A DNA stretch of 64,000 nucleotides from Taibaiella sp965229095 (GCA_965229095.1 OZ245855.1:930001-994000), one strand, 5' to 3'. Shown: positions 24,233-33,601, numbered from the stretch's first letter. The notes: a model not told the origin generated them from the letters alone. Made by a program: numbers and translations.

Positions 24233-26452
24233 ATGTATATAAAAATAATGATCCTTTGGATCATAGGGCTTGCTATTGCCCCTTATCAAAGCCAGGCGCA
24301 ACAACCGGTGGATACCTTGTCGGGTAAGCGGGCAGACAGTGCTATAAATCAATTGAAAGAAGTGGTGATCAGCAATACCACTCCTTTGGTAGAACAGCAG
24401 GCCGATAAAACGATCATCCATACCGACGCCCTGATCGCTAATGCCGGGGTTACCGCTTATGAAGTGCTGGAACGCTCGCCGGGCATCGTTATCCAGAACG
24501 GGACGATCACCATGAAAGGTAAGCCGGGTGTGCTGGTGCTGGTAGATAACAAACCGGTTTACCTTACAGGTGCTGAGCTGGAAAGCCTCCTGAAATCGAT
24601 GCCTTCGGATGGACTGACCCGGATAGAGCTGATGACCAATCCCCCCGCAAAGTATGATGCCGCCGGGAATGCCGGTATTATCAACATCATTACCCGTAAA
24701 AACAAAACAACGGGCTTTAACGGCGGCTTGAACCTGGTGTTGCGGCAAAGCAAGCAGATCAGCAATTACAATACTGTTTTTGTCAACTACCGGAAAGATA
24801 AGTTCAACTTTTCGGCCAATGTGAGCGGCGGCTACCGGCAAACTTTTGAAGACCTGAATATCTACCGCAGATACCTGTCGGAGGATGGCCGCCCGCTGAC
24901 TCATTTTGACCAAAATGCCTATAGTACTTCCAGGGGCGGTATCGGCAGGGTGAAAGCGGGTATCGACTATTACCACAGCGAACACACCACCTGGGGCCTG
25001 GGCTTTACCGGGAACTTATGGAAGTCGGAGCGGATCGAAAAGATCGATGGTATCAATGCACAGGAAGGCGGACCGGAAAACTACCGGATACAGGGATCGA
25101 ATACCGAAAAGGCCCTGCATAAAGATGGATGGCTGAACCTGAACTACCGCCATGCATTTACCCAGCCGGGTAGGGAGCTGACGATGGATGCAGACTACCT
25201 GGTGTATCGCCATGACCCCGATCCGTCTTTCAGAAATGACCTGTACGTGCCAGCCAGCAACTATTCGTTTAGCGATCTGCTGGAAGGCAAGCTAAACTCC
25301 GATATCCGCATCTATACTTTTAAAGCGGATTATATACAGCCTGTTGCCCCACAATGGCGGCTGGATGCCGGGATCAAGACGGCTTATACCCATACCGATA
25401 ATGTAGCGGCATATATGTACACCACCGACGGTATCAGCCAGCCGGATTATGATCTGAGCAATCATTTTATCTATAAGGAACAGATTAGTGCCGGTTACCT
25501 GAGTATGAACCGGGAAGGCAAACGGCTTTCGTTGCAGTTGGGGCTGCGCCTCGAAAATACCCAAAGCAAGGGACATCAATTAGGTAATATGGTCAAGGCC
25601 GATTCCGTATTTGAAAGAAGCTATACCAACCTGTTCCCTACGTTTTATGTTTTATACAAGCTGGATACCGCCGGGAACCATCAGGTGGGCATCAACTACG
25701 GCAGGAGGATCGACCGCCCTTATTTCCAGGATCTGAATCCTTTTGTTACGCCTATAGATAAGTTTACTTACTATGCCGGAAATCCTTTCCTGAAGCCGGC
25801 TTTCACCCATAGTCTGGAACTGGCCTATTCCTTCAGGGATATGCTTACGATCACGTTAAGCTATAGCAACAACAAGGACAACGTGAACGAAACGGTAGCG
25901 ATCCTCAATGGTATTTTTTACAGCAAGCCGGACAATATCGGGAGCCGTGTAGTAAAAAGTATAACGATGGATGCCCGCAAGGCATTGATGCCCTGGCTTA
26001 ATGTACACTTGTATGCGGAATGGACGCATATCCATGCCCGGACGGATTTTTATACCGGCCCGCTGGACAGCAAAGGCAGCTTCGTATTGCTGAACCCCGA
26101 TTGCCAGGTCAGGCTGGGCAAAACCTGGAACCTCGAATTGAGTGGTCGCTATATCAGCAAAGTGTACAATGTACAGTTGGAAACGGCTGCCTACTGGATG
26201 GTCAATGCTGGTGTACAGAAACGGCTTTCCGATGCCGCCAGTATTAAATTGAGCGTGCGGGATATTGCTTATACACAGGTCAACAGCGGTACGATCTATA
26301 ACCTCTCACAAACGGAAGCTTCCTGGAAAAATAAGACGGATACCCGGATGGCAGTTCTTTCCTTCAACTATCGTTTTGGTAAAGCCATTGCCGGGCAACG
26401 CAAACATGAGGCTACCGGCGCGCAAGGGGAGCAAAGCAGGGTCAAAAACTGA
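24233..26452 (+). CDS. TonB-dependent receptor-like outer membrane beta-barrel protein
   Basis: A 739-residue outer membrane protein of the outer-membrane-barrel (OMP-b-brl-3) family. It has a signal peptide ending at AQAQQ (residue 23). The plug domain covers about 60-170: VLERSPGIVIQNGTITMKG, VLVLVDNKPVYLTG, and RIELMTNPPAKYDAAGNAG with the family IINIITRK. The rest is a barrel with aromatic girdles ending GKAIAG-type strands. It lacks the usual N-terminal CarboxypepD_reg domain and any clear TonB box. The cargo is unknown. It follows the PadR operon by about 225 nt, so probably has its own promoter. Confidence 0.88.
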   Translation: MYIKIMILWIIGLAIAPYQSQAQQPVDTLSGKRADSAINQLKEVVISNTTPLVEQQADKTIIHTDALIANAGVTAYEVLERSPGIVIQNGTITMKGKPGVLVLVDNKPVYLTGAELESLLKSMPSDGLTRIELMTNPPAKYDAAGNAGIINIITRKNKTTGFNGGLNLVLRQSKQISNYNTVFVNYRKDKFNFSANVSGGYRQTFEDLNIYRRYLSEDGRPLTHFDQNAYSTSRGGIGRVKAGIDYYHSEHTTWGLGFTGNLWKSERIEKIDGINAQEGGPENYRIQGSNTEKALHKDGWLNLNYRHAFTQPGRELTMDADYLVYRHDPDPSFRNDLYVPASNYSFSDLLEGKLNSDIRIYTFKADYIQPVAPQWRLDAGIKTAYTHTDNVAAYMYTTDGISQPDYDLSNHFIYKEQISAGYLSMNREGKRLSLQLGLRLENTQSKGHQLGNMVKADSVFERSYTNLFPTFYVLYKLDTAGNHQVGINYGRRIDRPYFQDLNPFVTPIDKFTYYAGNPFLKPAFTHSLELAYSFRDMLTITLSYSNNKDNVNETVAILNGIFYSKPDNIGSRVVKSITMDARKALMPWLNVHLYAEWTHIHARTDFYTGPLDSKGSFVLLNPDCQVRLGKTWNLELSGRYISKVYNVQLETAAYWMVNAGVQKRLSDAASIKLSVRDIAYTQVNSGTIYNLSQTEASWKNKTDTRMAVLSFNYRFGKAIAGQRKHEATGAQGEQSRVKN

Positions 26453-26830
26453 TCAGGAGGCATAAGCCTTATCCATAAAGGACCGTACTTCATCATTAAT
26501 GTCTTCGGGGAAATAGATCCGGAGATGGTGGTTGTATTGTGTTTGTCCCGGCACTTGCGCTATCTTCTGGAAACAGAGGTTGTCGGGGTAGGGTACCGGA
26601 AAGGGGAAAACCACGTGTAGAAAGTTCTTGCCGAATTGGGTGACCCAGGCAATCCTGTGTTTCCCGTTGTCGATGCCGATCATGGTTTTGGCGGCATTAA
26701 GGCTGATAGGGCCGGAACGGCTGAATGCTTGCAGGAAGGTATGCCATAAGGTGAGGCTGATCGTTGATTTACCGGCAAGAAAAGCTTCGATCTCCGGATC
26801 GGACGGGTAGGCAAACTGATCTTCAGGCAT
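26453..26830 (-). CDS. DUF5655 domain protein
   Basis: A 125-residue cytoplasmic protein. A conserved core reads PISLNAAKTMIGID, RIAWVTQFGKNFLHVVFPF, DNLCFQKIAQVPG and YNHHLRIYFPEDINDEVRSFMDKAY. This arrangement (KTMIGID, then VTQ-x-GKNF-x-HVVFPF, then NHH at the C-terminus) matches the DUF5655 family, also found attached to nucleases and transporters. Function unknown. It is convergent with the TonB-receptor-type gene; their stop codons are adjacent. Confidence 0.78.
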   Translation of the reverse strand: MPEDQFAYPSDPEIEAFLAGKSTISLTLWHTFLQAFSRSGPISLNAAKTMIGIDNGKHRIAWVTQFGKNFLHVVFPFPVPYPDNLCFQKIAQVPGQTQYNHHLRIYFPEDINDEVRSFMDKAYAS

Positions 26831-27008
26831 GATTTTTTATTTTGGAAACATTAAAAGGACAACCTTTTCTGGGTAATCGGGTTATAAAGATAACGATGAT
26901 CCGGATAAACGGGATAACGTACCTGGAAAATAAAGCTTATTGTGCCGGTACATTGATGTCAATAAAATAAGACTGCACTTTATACCTTATCTGTTTAAAT
27001 CTAAAACA

Positions 27009-27275
27009 ATGTTTGAATACAGCGTAATTACCCCTGTTGCCGATAAAGAACGGACCTTCCTTATTGTGCCCCTTGCCGACGAAGAACATTTTGTAAATGC
27101 AGTTGCCGGCGATAAGGCATATGAATCTGTACGGCTGGACCTGATGCTGGAAATACTGAATGGCTACCAGGCTCATGCCCACGGCCATTTGGGCAATTTC
27201 GAAACGGAACATTATCATTATTCCAGGATGGAGTTACATAAAGGCGTGCTGGCTAAGGTAACGCCGAGAAAGTAG
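27009..27275 (+). CDS. Small hypothetical protein
   Basis: A soluble protein of 88 residues from the ATG at 27009 (MFEYSVITPVADKERTFLIV). It is acidic, with a His-rich segment (AHAHGHLGNFETEHYHYSR) and a single beta-alpha unit. I do not recognise the family; the His cluster could bind a metal, but nothing else supports that. The ORF could start further upstream at 26940, but the region before 27009 is not protein-like. It is convergent with pgi. Confidence 0.55.
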   Translation: MFEYSVITPVADKERTFLIVPLADEEHFVNAVAGDKAYESVRLDLMLEILNGYQAHAHGHLGNFETEHYHYSRMELHKGVLAKVTPRK

Positions 27276-27357
27276 TCTCTTCGGAGTAAAAGATCTAAAG
27301 TGTCTGGCTATATGGTATTTACCGATAGCCAGGCATTTGTTTGTCGTACCCCTCTGT

Positions 27358-29001
27358 TTATCGCCACTCCTTATACTTACGGATAAGTGTATTGGTTGAG
27401 CTGTCGTGTGCTTCGGTATGCGTTTCGTGTCCCAGTTCCGGGAGTATCGTATTGGCCATCTGCTTGCCCAGTTCCACACCCCATTGATCAAAGCTGAAAA
27501 TATTCCAGATAATCCCCTGCACGAATATCTTGTGTTCGTAACAGGCGATAAGCGAACCCAGGTTGAAAGGATTGATCTCTTTCAGGAAAAAAGTATTGCT
27601 CGGGCGGTTGCCTTCAAATACTTTATGGGGCAAGAGCTTGGCCAAGGTAGCTTCGTCGGTTCCGGCGGCCTTTAGCTCTGTGGTTACCTCTTCGGCCGTT
27701 TTACCCTTCATCAATGCTTCTGTTTGGGCAAAGAAGTTGGAAAGCAGCAACCGGTGATGGTTGCCTATGGGGTTATGCGAACGGGCAGGGGCAATAAAAT
27801 CGCAGGGGATAAGCCGGGTTCCCTGGTGGATCAGCTGATAGAAAGCATGCTGGCCGTTAGTGCCGGGTTCACCCCATATAATGGGCCCGGTAGTATAAGT
27901 TACTTTAGTGCCCGAGCGGGAAATGTATTTACCGTTGCTTTCCATGTCGGCCTGCTGGAAGTATGCCGGGAAGCGGTGCATGTATTGATCGTAGGGTAAT
28001 AAGGCATGGGTTTGTGCACCGAAAAAGTTGTAGTACCAGATGCCAAGCAATGCCTGGATCACCGGTATGTTTTCGGCCAAAGGCGTATTCCTGAAATGCT
28101 GGTCGGTAGTATAAGCCCCAGCCAATAGCTGTTCAAAATGATCATAACCTATACCCAGGCATATCGAAAGACCTATGGCGCTCCAGAGCGAATAACGACC
28201 GCCTACCCAATCCCAGAATACGAACATGTTCTCGGGATCGATGCCGAATGCGGTAACCCCATCTGTATTGGTAGACAAGGCAACGAAATGACAGGCAATA
28301 TCCTTTTCCGCTGCGCCGCTGTTCAGGAACCAGTCCCGGGCAGTATGCGCATTGGCCATAGTCTCCTGGGTGCTGAAGGTTTTGGATGCAATAAGGAACA
28401 AGGTGGTTTCGGGATCCAATGGCTTTAAAGTCTCCACAATATGTGTACCGTCTACATTGGAAACAAAATGCAGGTTGAGATGAGTACGGTAATGCTTCAA
28501 TGCTTCGGTTATCATTACAGGCCCCAGGTCGGAGCCGCCGATACCTATATTCACTACATCGGTAATAGCTTTGCCGGTATGGCCTTTCCAACTGCCGGTT
28601 ATGACCTTGCTGCTGAAGGCCTTCATTTGTTTTTGTACAGCATGTATTTCGGGCATTACATCACGACCATCCAGCATTACCGGCCCGCTTTGGTTGCGTA
28701 AAGCAAAATGCAATACGGCCCTTCCCTCTGTTTCATTGATCGGTTCTGCTGCGAACATAGCGGTAATCGCTTGTTCCAGGCCACATTCCCGCGCAAGCTG
28801 CAACAGCAACTTTACAGTATCCTCGTTGATCCTGTTTTTGGAATAATCAAAATATATATCGTTAAAAGACAAACTGAACCGGGCTGCACGATCCGGATCC
28901 GTTGCAAACAGTTGTTTCATTTCCTGGCCATTCAGGACAGTAAAGTGTTTTTGAAGAAGGGTATAGGCTGCGGTACTGGTAAAATCGATCCTGGGGAGCA
29001 T
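27358..29001 (-). CDS. pgi: Glucose-6-phosphate isomerase
   Basis: A glycolytic enzyme that interconverts glucose-6-phosphate and fructose-6-phosphate in the cytoplasm. Its 547 residues are the normal length for the long (eukaryotic-like) form. Marks seen: VVNIGIGGSDLGPVM (the PGI N-terminal signature), FSTQETMANA, GGRYSLWSAIG, the second signature GEPGTNGQHAFYQLIHQG, and QWGVELGKQMA near the C-terminus. The catalytic Glu (in EPGTNGQH) and Lys (in the LGKQ region) are present. It stands alone. Confidence 0.98.
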   Translation of the reverse strand: MLPRIDFTSTAAYTLLQKHFTVLNGQEMKQLFATDPDRAARFSLSFNDIYFDYSKNRINEDTVKLLLQLARECGLEQAITAMFAAEPINETEGRAVLHFALRNQSGPVMLDGRDVMPEIHAVQKQMKAFSSKVITGSWKGHTGKAITDVVNIGIGGSDLGPVMITEALKHYRTHLNLHFVSNVDGTHIVETLKPLDPETTLFLIASKTFSTQETMANAHTARDWFLNSGAAEKDIACHFVALSTNTDGVTAFGIDPENMFVFWDWVGGRYSLWSAIGLSICLGIGYDHFEQLLAGAYTTDQHFRNTPLAENIPVIQALLGIWYYNFFGAQTHALLPYDQYMHRFPAYFQQADMESNGKYISRSGTKVTYTTGPIIWGEPGTNGQHAFYQLIHQGTRLIPCDFIAPARSHNPIGNHHRLLLSNFFAQTEALMKGKTAEEVTTELKAAGTDEATLAKLLPHKVFEGNRPSNTFFLKEINPFNLGSLIACYEHKIFVQGIIWNIFSFDQWGVELGKQMANTILPELGHETHTEAHDSSTNTLIRKYKEWR

Positions 29002-29150
29002 GGCTTAGTAACAGTTATTTCATCTGTCCGGGAAGAACATGATCTTCCGAAAAAAACTGAAAGATAGGAACAGATTTTGAAAGGATACACGATAAACAAA
29101 AATCAGTATTAAATTAATTGAAGCAGAGTGCAGTTTATGCATTTATTTTT

Positions 29151-29158
29151 TATTTTTG
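29151..29158 (+). promoter_or_regulatory. Bacteroidota -7 element (TATTTTTG)
   Basis: An exact TAnnTTTG match 62 nt before the AraC-type gene. No well-spaced -33 element is evident. Confidence 0.4.
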
Positions 29159-29220
29159 GGATCCGGAATGCTTATAGGGTAGCAGTCCGGTTGAACCAAC
29201 CATAATTAACCATAACCTAC

Positions 29221-30135
29221 ATGAGCAGCGCGAAACAGCATGCTAGTGTTTTGGAGAAAGATCAACTCGTTCGCTTCAAAACATTAGATCGTTATGCATC
29301 CGTATTTGGCACGGAGCCGAGAAGGCTTACCGAACCTAAATGGACCTACACTATTATCAGTATTAAACAAGGTAAAGGTCATTGTTTTGTAGACAATGAA
29401 TATGTGCCTTTGCAAGCAGGAACCTTGTTGCTGATAAGCCCATTTTCCTTTCTTCATCTTGAGAACACACTTTACCTGCAGGGAGTTGTGATTTTGTTTA
29501 CCGAAGAATTTCTTTGCCGCAACCACCTGTACGAACAACTTTTGTATAAAACCAGCTATGGCCCCAACCGCAGGACTGTTTTTCAGCTCGGAGATCATGA
29601 GATCGGGAACAATTACATGCAATCCCAGTTGTCGATGTTTGGTTGGGAGTACCGGTTAGGAAAAGACCCTTTATTTAAATTCGATTTCCTGCACAATATC
29701 CTGCTGGGTGTCGTGCTGTACATGCACAAGCTGCAATTGGAACGGGAGCATGGAAAGCTCGACATCGGGGAAACAATGGCTAAAAGCCAGGTGGTACAGT
29801 TTATTCAATTATTAAATACCCATTTCAAAGAGCAAGGTTCCCTGCAATTTTATGCCGACCAGATGAATATTACCCAGGATCAACTAGCCCAGGTATGTAA
29901 AAAAGGAGTAGGCTGGTCGCCCAAGGCCATGATGCAGGAAAAGCTGCTCCGGGAAGCCAAACGCCTTTTATTGTTTGACGCCATGACGGTGAAAGAGATC
30001 AGTTACGAGCTGGGCTTTACAGAACCGACTAATTTCGTGAAATTCTTTCAGCAACATACTGGTATATCGCCGAAGAACTTCAGAGTCGAGCATTGTATAG
30101 GCGGCCTTGACCAACAACAGGATAGTGTTGCCTGA
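29221..30135 (+). CDS. AraC family transcriptional regulator
   Basis: A 304-residue regulator with an N-terminal cupin-like sensor (about 40-130; QGKGHCFVDNEYVPLQAGTL) and a C-terminal AraC DNA-binding domain (about 200-295). The latter includes EKLLREAKRLLLFDAMTVKE, ISYELGFTEPTNFVKFFQQH and TGISPKNFR. It is the gene immediately upstream of the fimbrial-like cluster and could regulate it, but a terminator and about 250 nt separate them. That link is inference only. Confidence 0.9.
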   Translation: MSSAKQHASVLEKDQLVRFKTLDRYASVFGTEPRRLTEPKWTYTIISIKQGKGHCFVDNEYVPLQAGTLLLISPFSFLHLENTLYLQGVVILFTEEFLCRNHLYEQLLYKTSYGPNRRTVFQLGDHEIGNNYMQSQLSMFGWEYRLGKDPLFKFDFLHNILLGVVLYMHKLQLEREHGKLDIGETMAKSQVVQFIQLLNTHFKEQGSLQFYADQMNITQDQLAQVCKKGVGWSPKAMMQEKLLREAKRLLLFDAMTVKEISYELGFTEPTNFVKFFQQHTGISPKNFRVEHCIGGLDQQQDSVA

Positions 30136-30166
30136 TATCGTTAGGATATAATATAAGTATAGTACA

Positions 30167-30201
30167 AAAGATGGCCCTTCCAAAACGGAAGGGCCATCTT
30201 T
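30167..30201 (+). terminator. Terminator of the AraC-type gene
   Basis: AAAGATGGCCCTTCC and GGAAGGGCCATCTTT form a perfect 15-bp stem with a 5-nt loop, followed by CTTTTATTG. Confidence 0.85.
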
Positions 30202-30482
30202 CTTTTATTGCGGTTTTTTTAACTATGGTCTGATCCTATTAATAATTGTAAGCGGCTATCTATATAATAGGTAGTCGATATTATGTGGGGCCTGCTTGAA
30301 GTCTGCGCGGCCACGGCAGCTTTTGGGGGCACTATTGTTTCAAAATGATAATACAAAAGGTATCTTTTTAACTTTTTTATTTCTGCGGGATTCCCTATTT
30401 ATCAGTAAAACGGGTAACTACTTACAAGTCCGATAAACTTTCCCATTTCTTACCTTTTTTACCGGTAAAATGACTAGTTGAA

Positions 30483-30517
30483 ACCTGGAAACGGTTGCAT
30501 CTTTGCATTATCAAACA
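30483..30517 (+). promoter_or_regulatory. Subunit gene promoter (copy 1)
   Basis: A TTG near 30478 and a CATCTTTG -7 element (one mismatch to TAnnTTTG) at about 30500-30507, followed by a long A-rich untranslated leader of about 70 nt typical of highly expressed Bacteroidota genes. The same promoter stands before copy 2. Confidence 0.45.
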
Positions 30518-30583
30518 AGGAAATAAAAACCGAAATAATAAACTAACCAATTTTAAACCAAAACATTAAAAATTAAGAATATT

Positions 30584-31192
30584 ATGAAAAAGATCGTTTT
30601 AGCCGCTGCCCTCATCGTTGCCGGAACTACAGCTGCCCTGGCACAAACTTCCAACACTTCCAGTGCTAATGCTACCCTGAATGTACTGGTTGCTAACGTA
30701 AAATCCATTACCGTATCCTCCGGTTCTACCGTTAACATCAACCTGGACAATACCCAGAAATTTACCAACGCTGCCGGTACTACCGGAGTAAACGGCGATG
30801 TAGTAAGCACTTTGGATGTAGTTTCCAACGGCGCCTATAAAGTAAATGTTTCCCTGGCAGGCGGTGAGACCACACTTAAAAATACGAACAACAATGCCAC
30901 CGGCATTACTACTATACCAGCCGGCAATATTTACCTGGCCGTATCCAATCCCCGCCAGATCACTGCCGGATCAACTGTTCCGAGTGCAACCTTTAACACC
31001 ACAGGCCAGAACCTGATCAATACCCCCAACAGCCTGATCGCTACCCCTACAGCGATGGCCGGTAACGGTAACGCAGGTACTTCCGGCACCAAATATGATG
31101 TGACTTATACCCTGGCTAACTTTGCCAATGTAGCGAGCTTAGCTACCGGTACTTTCACTGCAACAGTAGTATATACCATTACCGATCTTTAA
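30584..31192 (+). CDS. Secreted fimbrial-type subunit, copy 1 (DUF4402-like)
   Basis: A 202-residue secreted protein with a signal peptide (residues 1-20, ending AALAQ). The mature part is cysteine-free, Ser/Thr/Asn/Gly-rich and predicted to be one immunoglobulin-like beta domain: ATLNVLVANVKSITV, TVNINLDN, TLDVVSNGAYKVNVSL and the final alternating strand TGTFTATVVYTITDL. The GTF/Y-x-A-x-V-x-YT-I ending is shared with the downstream 178-residue protein and is typical of chaperone-usher/spore coat U-type subunits, where a donor strand completes the fold. It is proposed to be the major subunit. It has its own promoter and an almost identical twin 1577 nt downstream. Confidence 0.75.
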   Translation: MKKIVLAAALIVAGTTAALAQTSNTSSANATLNVLVANVKSITVSSGSTVNINLDNTQKFTNAAGTTGVNGDVVSTLDVVSNGAYKVNVSLAGGETTLKNTNNNATGITTIPAGNIYLAVSNPRQITAGSTVPSATFNTTGQNLINTPNSLIATPTAMAGNGNAGTSGTKYDVTYTLANFANVASLATGTFTATVVYTITDL

Positions 31193-31699
31193 TAAAGAAC
31201 CCGGTCAACTTTTTGAAATAGTGAGTTTAGAATAGTAGTGAGTTTTAAGGTGGAAACGTTCCTGCAGGTATTACCTGTGGGAATTTTTCTTTTAGGGGTA
31301 TTGTCATTGTTTCTCGCGGCGATGCGTGTATTTGTATTTTCTCACAAAGGCGCTAAGGTAGCGTGCTTCTTATTTGCTCGCTACGGCGTGAATACGCTGC
31401 GTTGCGAACAATAATAATTCAACGACTACCTGTGGGATACCAACTCGCAACTCGCCGGGAGAGATGAATAAACCTTACCAATCCGGTCATCCTGAGGTCT
31501 CCGAAGGAACCGAAGGATCTTAACCGCTCAGATGTCAAGAGCACCCAGGATTTCGAATGACACATGCTGCGTAAGTTACATTCGGAATGATCAGCATCGT
31601 GTGCTTTGTGCTCTTTGTGAGAAAATAATAACTCAATGACTTTATTCATTATTTCTCGCAGCAATGACGCTGCGTTTGTCTTTATTGTTCGAATGATTG

Positions 31700-31727
31700 G
31701 TAGAGTCGTTGCCGGCAACGACTCTAC
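31700..31727. repeat. Palindromic REP-like repeat (GTAGAGTCGTTGCC type)
   Basis: A perfect 28-bp palindrome of half-site GTAGAGTCGTTGCC. It is related to the CGTTGCATGCAACG family seen at 31791, 43001 and 54517. Confidence 0.75.
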
Positions 31728-31790
31728 GTAATGCCAGTCCATTGCGCCTTCGCGCCGCTGCGAGAAAACAATACCATGATGGTTTTAAAA

Positions 31791-31810
31791 AGCCGTTGCA
31801 TGCAACGGCT
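31791..31810. repeat. Palindromic REP-like repeat (AGCCGTTGCA type)
   Basis: A perfect 20-bp palindrome with half-site AGCCGTTGCA. Confidence 0.75.
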
Positions 31811-31917
31811 ATACATGATATCAACCCGCCGTGTCTTTGCGCCGTAACGAGAAAATAATAGTCTCGAGAAAATATTAATTCAATCATTACGGGGAAATAA
31901 ATGACCCCTGTTCCTTA

Positions 31918-32773
31918 CAAAATGATAACACAAGAAGCCTTTTTTTAACTTTTTTATTTCTGCGGGATTCCCTATTTATCAGTAAAACGGTTAAGTACCT
32001 ACAAGTCCGATAAACTTTCCCATTTCTTACCTTTTTTACCGGTAAAATGACTAGCTGAAACCTGGAATCGGTTGCATCTTTGCATTATCAAACAAGGAAA
32101 TAAAAACCGAAATAATAAACTAACCAATTTTAAACCAAAACATTAAAAATTAAGAATATTATGAAAAAGATCGTTTTAGCCGCTGCCCTTATCGTTACCG
32201 GAACTACTGCTGCCCTGGCACAAACTTCCAACACTTCCAGCGCTAACGCTACCCTGAATGTACTGGTTGCTAACGTAAAATCCATTACCGTATCCTCTGG
32301 TTCTACTGTTAACATCAACCTGGACAATACCCAGAAATTTACCAACGCTGCCGGTACTACCGGAGTAAACGGCGATGTAGTAAGCACTTTGGATGTAGTT
32401 TCCAACGGCGCTTATAAAGTGAATGTTTCCCTGGCAGGCGGTGAGACTACTTTGAAAAATACGAACAACAATGCCACCGGCATTACCACCATACCAGCAG
32501 ACAATATCTACCTGGCCGTATCCAATCCCCGCCAGATCACTGCCGGATCAACTGTTCCGAGTGCAACCTTTAACACCACAGGCCAGAACCTGATCAATAC
32601 CCCCAACAGCCTGATCGCTACCCCTACAGCGATGGCCGGTAACGGTAACGCAGGTACTTCCGGTACAAAATATGATGTGACTTATACCCTGGCTAACTTT
32701 GCCAATGTAGCGAGCTTAGCTACCGGTACTTTCACTGCAACAGTAGTATATACCATTACCGATCTTTAATAAA
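31918..32773 (+). repeat. Direct repeat copy 2 (promoter plus subunit gene)
   Basis: Copy 2 of the approximately 857-bp direct repeat. Both copies end right after the subunit stop (TAATAAA), after which sequences diverge completely. Confidence 0.95.
32161..32769 (+). CDS. Secreted fimbrial-type subunit, copy 2 (DUF4402-like)
   Basis: Nearly identical to the subunit at 30584: only two amino-acid differences (Ala to Thr in the signal peptide hydrophobic run, and Gly to Asp in the AGN/ADN turn near residue 115), with several synonymous differences. It carries the same signal peptide, cysteine-free beta domain and TFTATVVYTITDL final strand. It lies at the head of the downstream operon for the minor subunit, chaperone, tip-like and usher-like proteins, although a hairpin at 32819 may partially terminate the transcript. 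Confidence 0.75.
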   Translation: MKKIVLAAALIVTGTTAALAQTSNTSSANATLNVLVANVKSITVSSGSTVNINLDNTQKFTNAAGTTGVNGDVVSTLDVVSNGAYKVNVSLAGGETTLKNTNNNATGITTIPADNIYLAVSNPRQITAGSTVPSATFNTTGQNLINTPNSLIATPTAMAGNGNAGTSGTKYDVTYTLANFANVASLATGTFTATVVYTITDL

Positions 32774-32818
32774 CCATGCAGGCACAGAAACAGAGCCCTG
32801 TGCCGGAATTATTTGAAT

Positions 32819-32850
32819 ATTCTTACAGGCCTGTAAAGGCTTGTAAGAAT
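32819..32850 (+). terminator. Hairpin between major and minor subunit genes
   Basis: ATTCTTACA and TGTAAGAAT form the outer stem, with an inner GCCT/AGGC. It is followed by TGCCTTTGGG with no strong T-run, so may cause partial attenuation rather than full termination. The rest of the 32774-33064 spacer contains a second small stem (GGCACAG/CTGTGCC, 32781-32805) and no gene. Confidence 0.4.
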
Positions 32851-33064
32851 TGCCTTTGGGAGCATGTTGTTTGTATTCAAGTGTTTACAAATTGTCCTTT
32901 GAAATGATGAAATTGATCGTCAATCAGAACATTCCTGTAAATCACTTGTAACCGAAAAATAATAGCCCATTACTTCTTTTTTGAGTAAAAATGAGTTAGT
33001 TTAGCTAAAACCGGTGGTAAATCCACTAGTCCATTGTCCAAACCAACCATTACATGCTTAAAAA

Positions 33065-33601
33065 ATGAAAAGATTTTTACTTTTTATGGTAAGCTTTGTA
33101 TTCTTTGCACTGCCCCAATTATTGTTTGCCCAGCCTAACAGTGGCTCCGTAAGATTGAATGTTGTTTTGGCACAGGTACAGAGCCTGACCATTAACGAAA
33201 CACAGGGGCAGGTAGACCTGAATTTTTCGAAGAAAGATGATTTCAAGAATGGGGTAAACATCAATGAGCGTAACCACCTCAATGTATTCAGCTCGGGCAG
33301 GTTTGTGGTAAAAGTAAGTACCCAGAGCGATCTGACCCGCCCGGGGGGCAAATCGATCCCGGCTTCGACGATAGCGGTAACCCCCTCAGCAACCGGCGGT
33401 GTAATCCAGGTGCCTGGAATGACAACCGAAAACGGGGTGAGCCTTTCTCCTATGGAAGCCAGGACTATTATCAAGTCTCCTACCCACGGTACTGTTGCGA
33501 CTTCTTTCGATGTGCTGTACCATGCCTCGGGCCAGGGATATGCTATGCTGGACAATGGTACTTATAGCGCTACGATCGTGTACACCATAGAAACAGAATA
33601 A
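33065..33601 (+). CDS. Minor fimbrial-type subunit
   Basis: A 178-residue secreted protein with a signal peptide ending LLFAQP (residue 23). It is an Ig-like, cysteine-free beta domain related to the two major subunits: VRLNVVLAQVQSLTINETQ resembles ATLNVLVANVKSITVSSGS, and the final strand is DNGTYSATIVYTIETE. The middle has the PAST-x-V-x-P loop. It is the first gene of the tight cluster leading into the chaperone (128 nt before its ATG). It likely serves as a minor or adaptor subunit of the fimbria-like structure; that role is inference. Confidence 0.7.
   Translation: MKRFLLFMVSFVFFALPQLLFAQPNSGSVRLNVVLAQVQSLTINETQGQVDLNFSKKDDFKNGVNINERNHLNVFSSGRFVVKVSTQSDLTRPGGKSIPASTIAVTPSATGGVIQVPGMTTENGVSLSPMEARTIIKSPTHGTVATSFDVLYHASGQGYAMLDNGTYSATIVYTIETE

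Larger units (their letters stand above)
30341..31197 (+). repeat. Direct repeat copy 1 (promoter plus subunit gene)
   Basis: Copy 1 of an approximately 857-bp direct repeat that includes about 240 nt of leader and promoter and the whole 202-residue subunit gene. Copy 2 starts 1577 nt downstream. Identity is very high; the two proteins differ at only two residues. Confidence 0.95.
31198..31917. repeat. Repeat-rich spacer between the two subunit genes
   Basis: A 720-bp non-coding stretch between the two subunit copies. It contains two near-perfect palindromes (31700-31727 and 31791-31810), a GATCCTTC...GGATGAC type element in reverse orientation near 31488-31520, a diverged piece near 31530-31600, and repeated AATAATAATTCAA / GAGAAAATAATA motifs. 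No gene is visible. Confidence 0.6.

Noticed and set aside
30483..30583. Possible riboswitch in the long A-rich leader of the subunit genes
   Set aside because: No stable stem-loop and no conserved riboswitch motif; an A-rich unstructured leader is usual for strongly expressed Bacteroidota genes.
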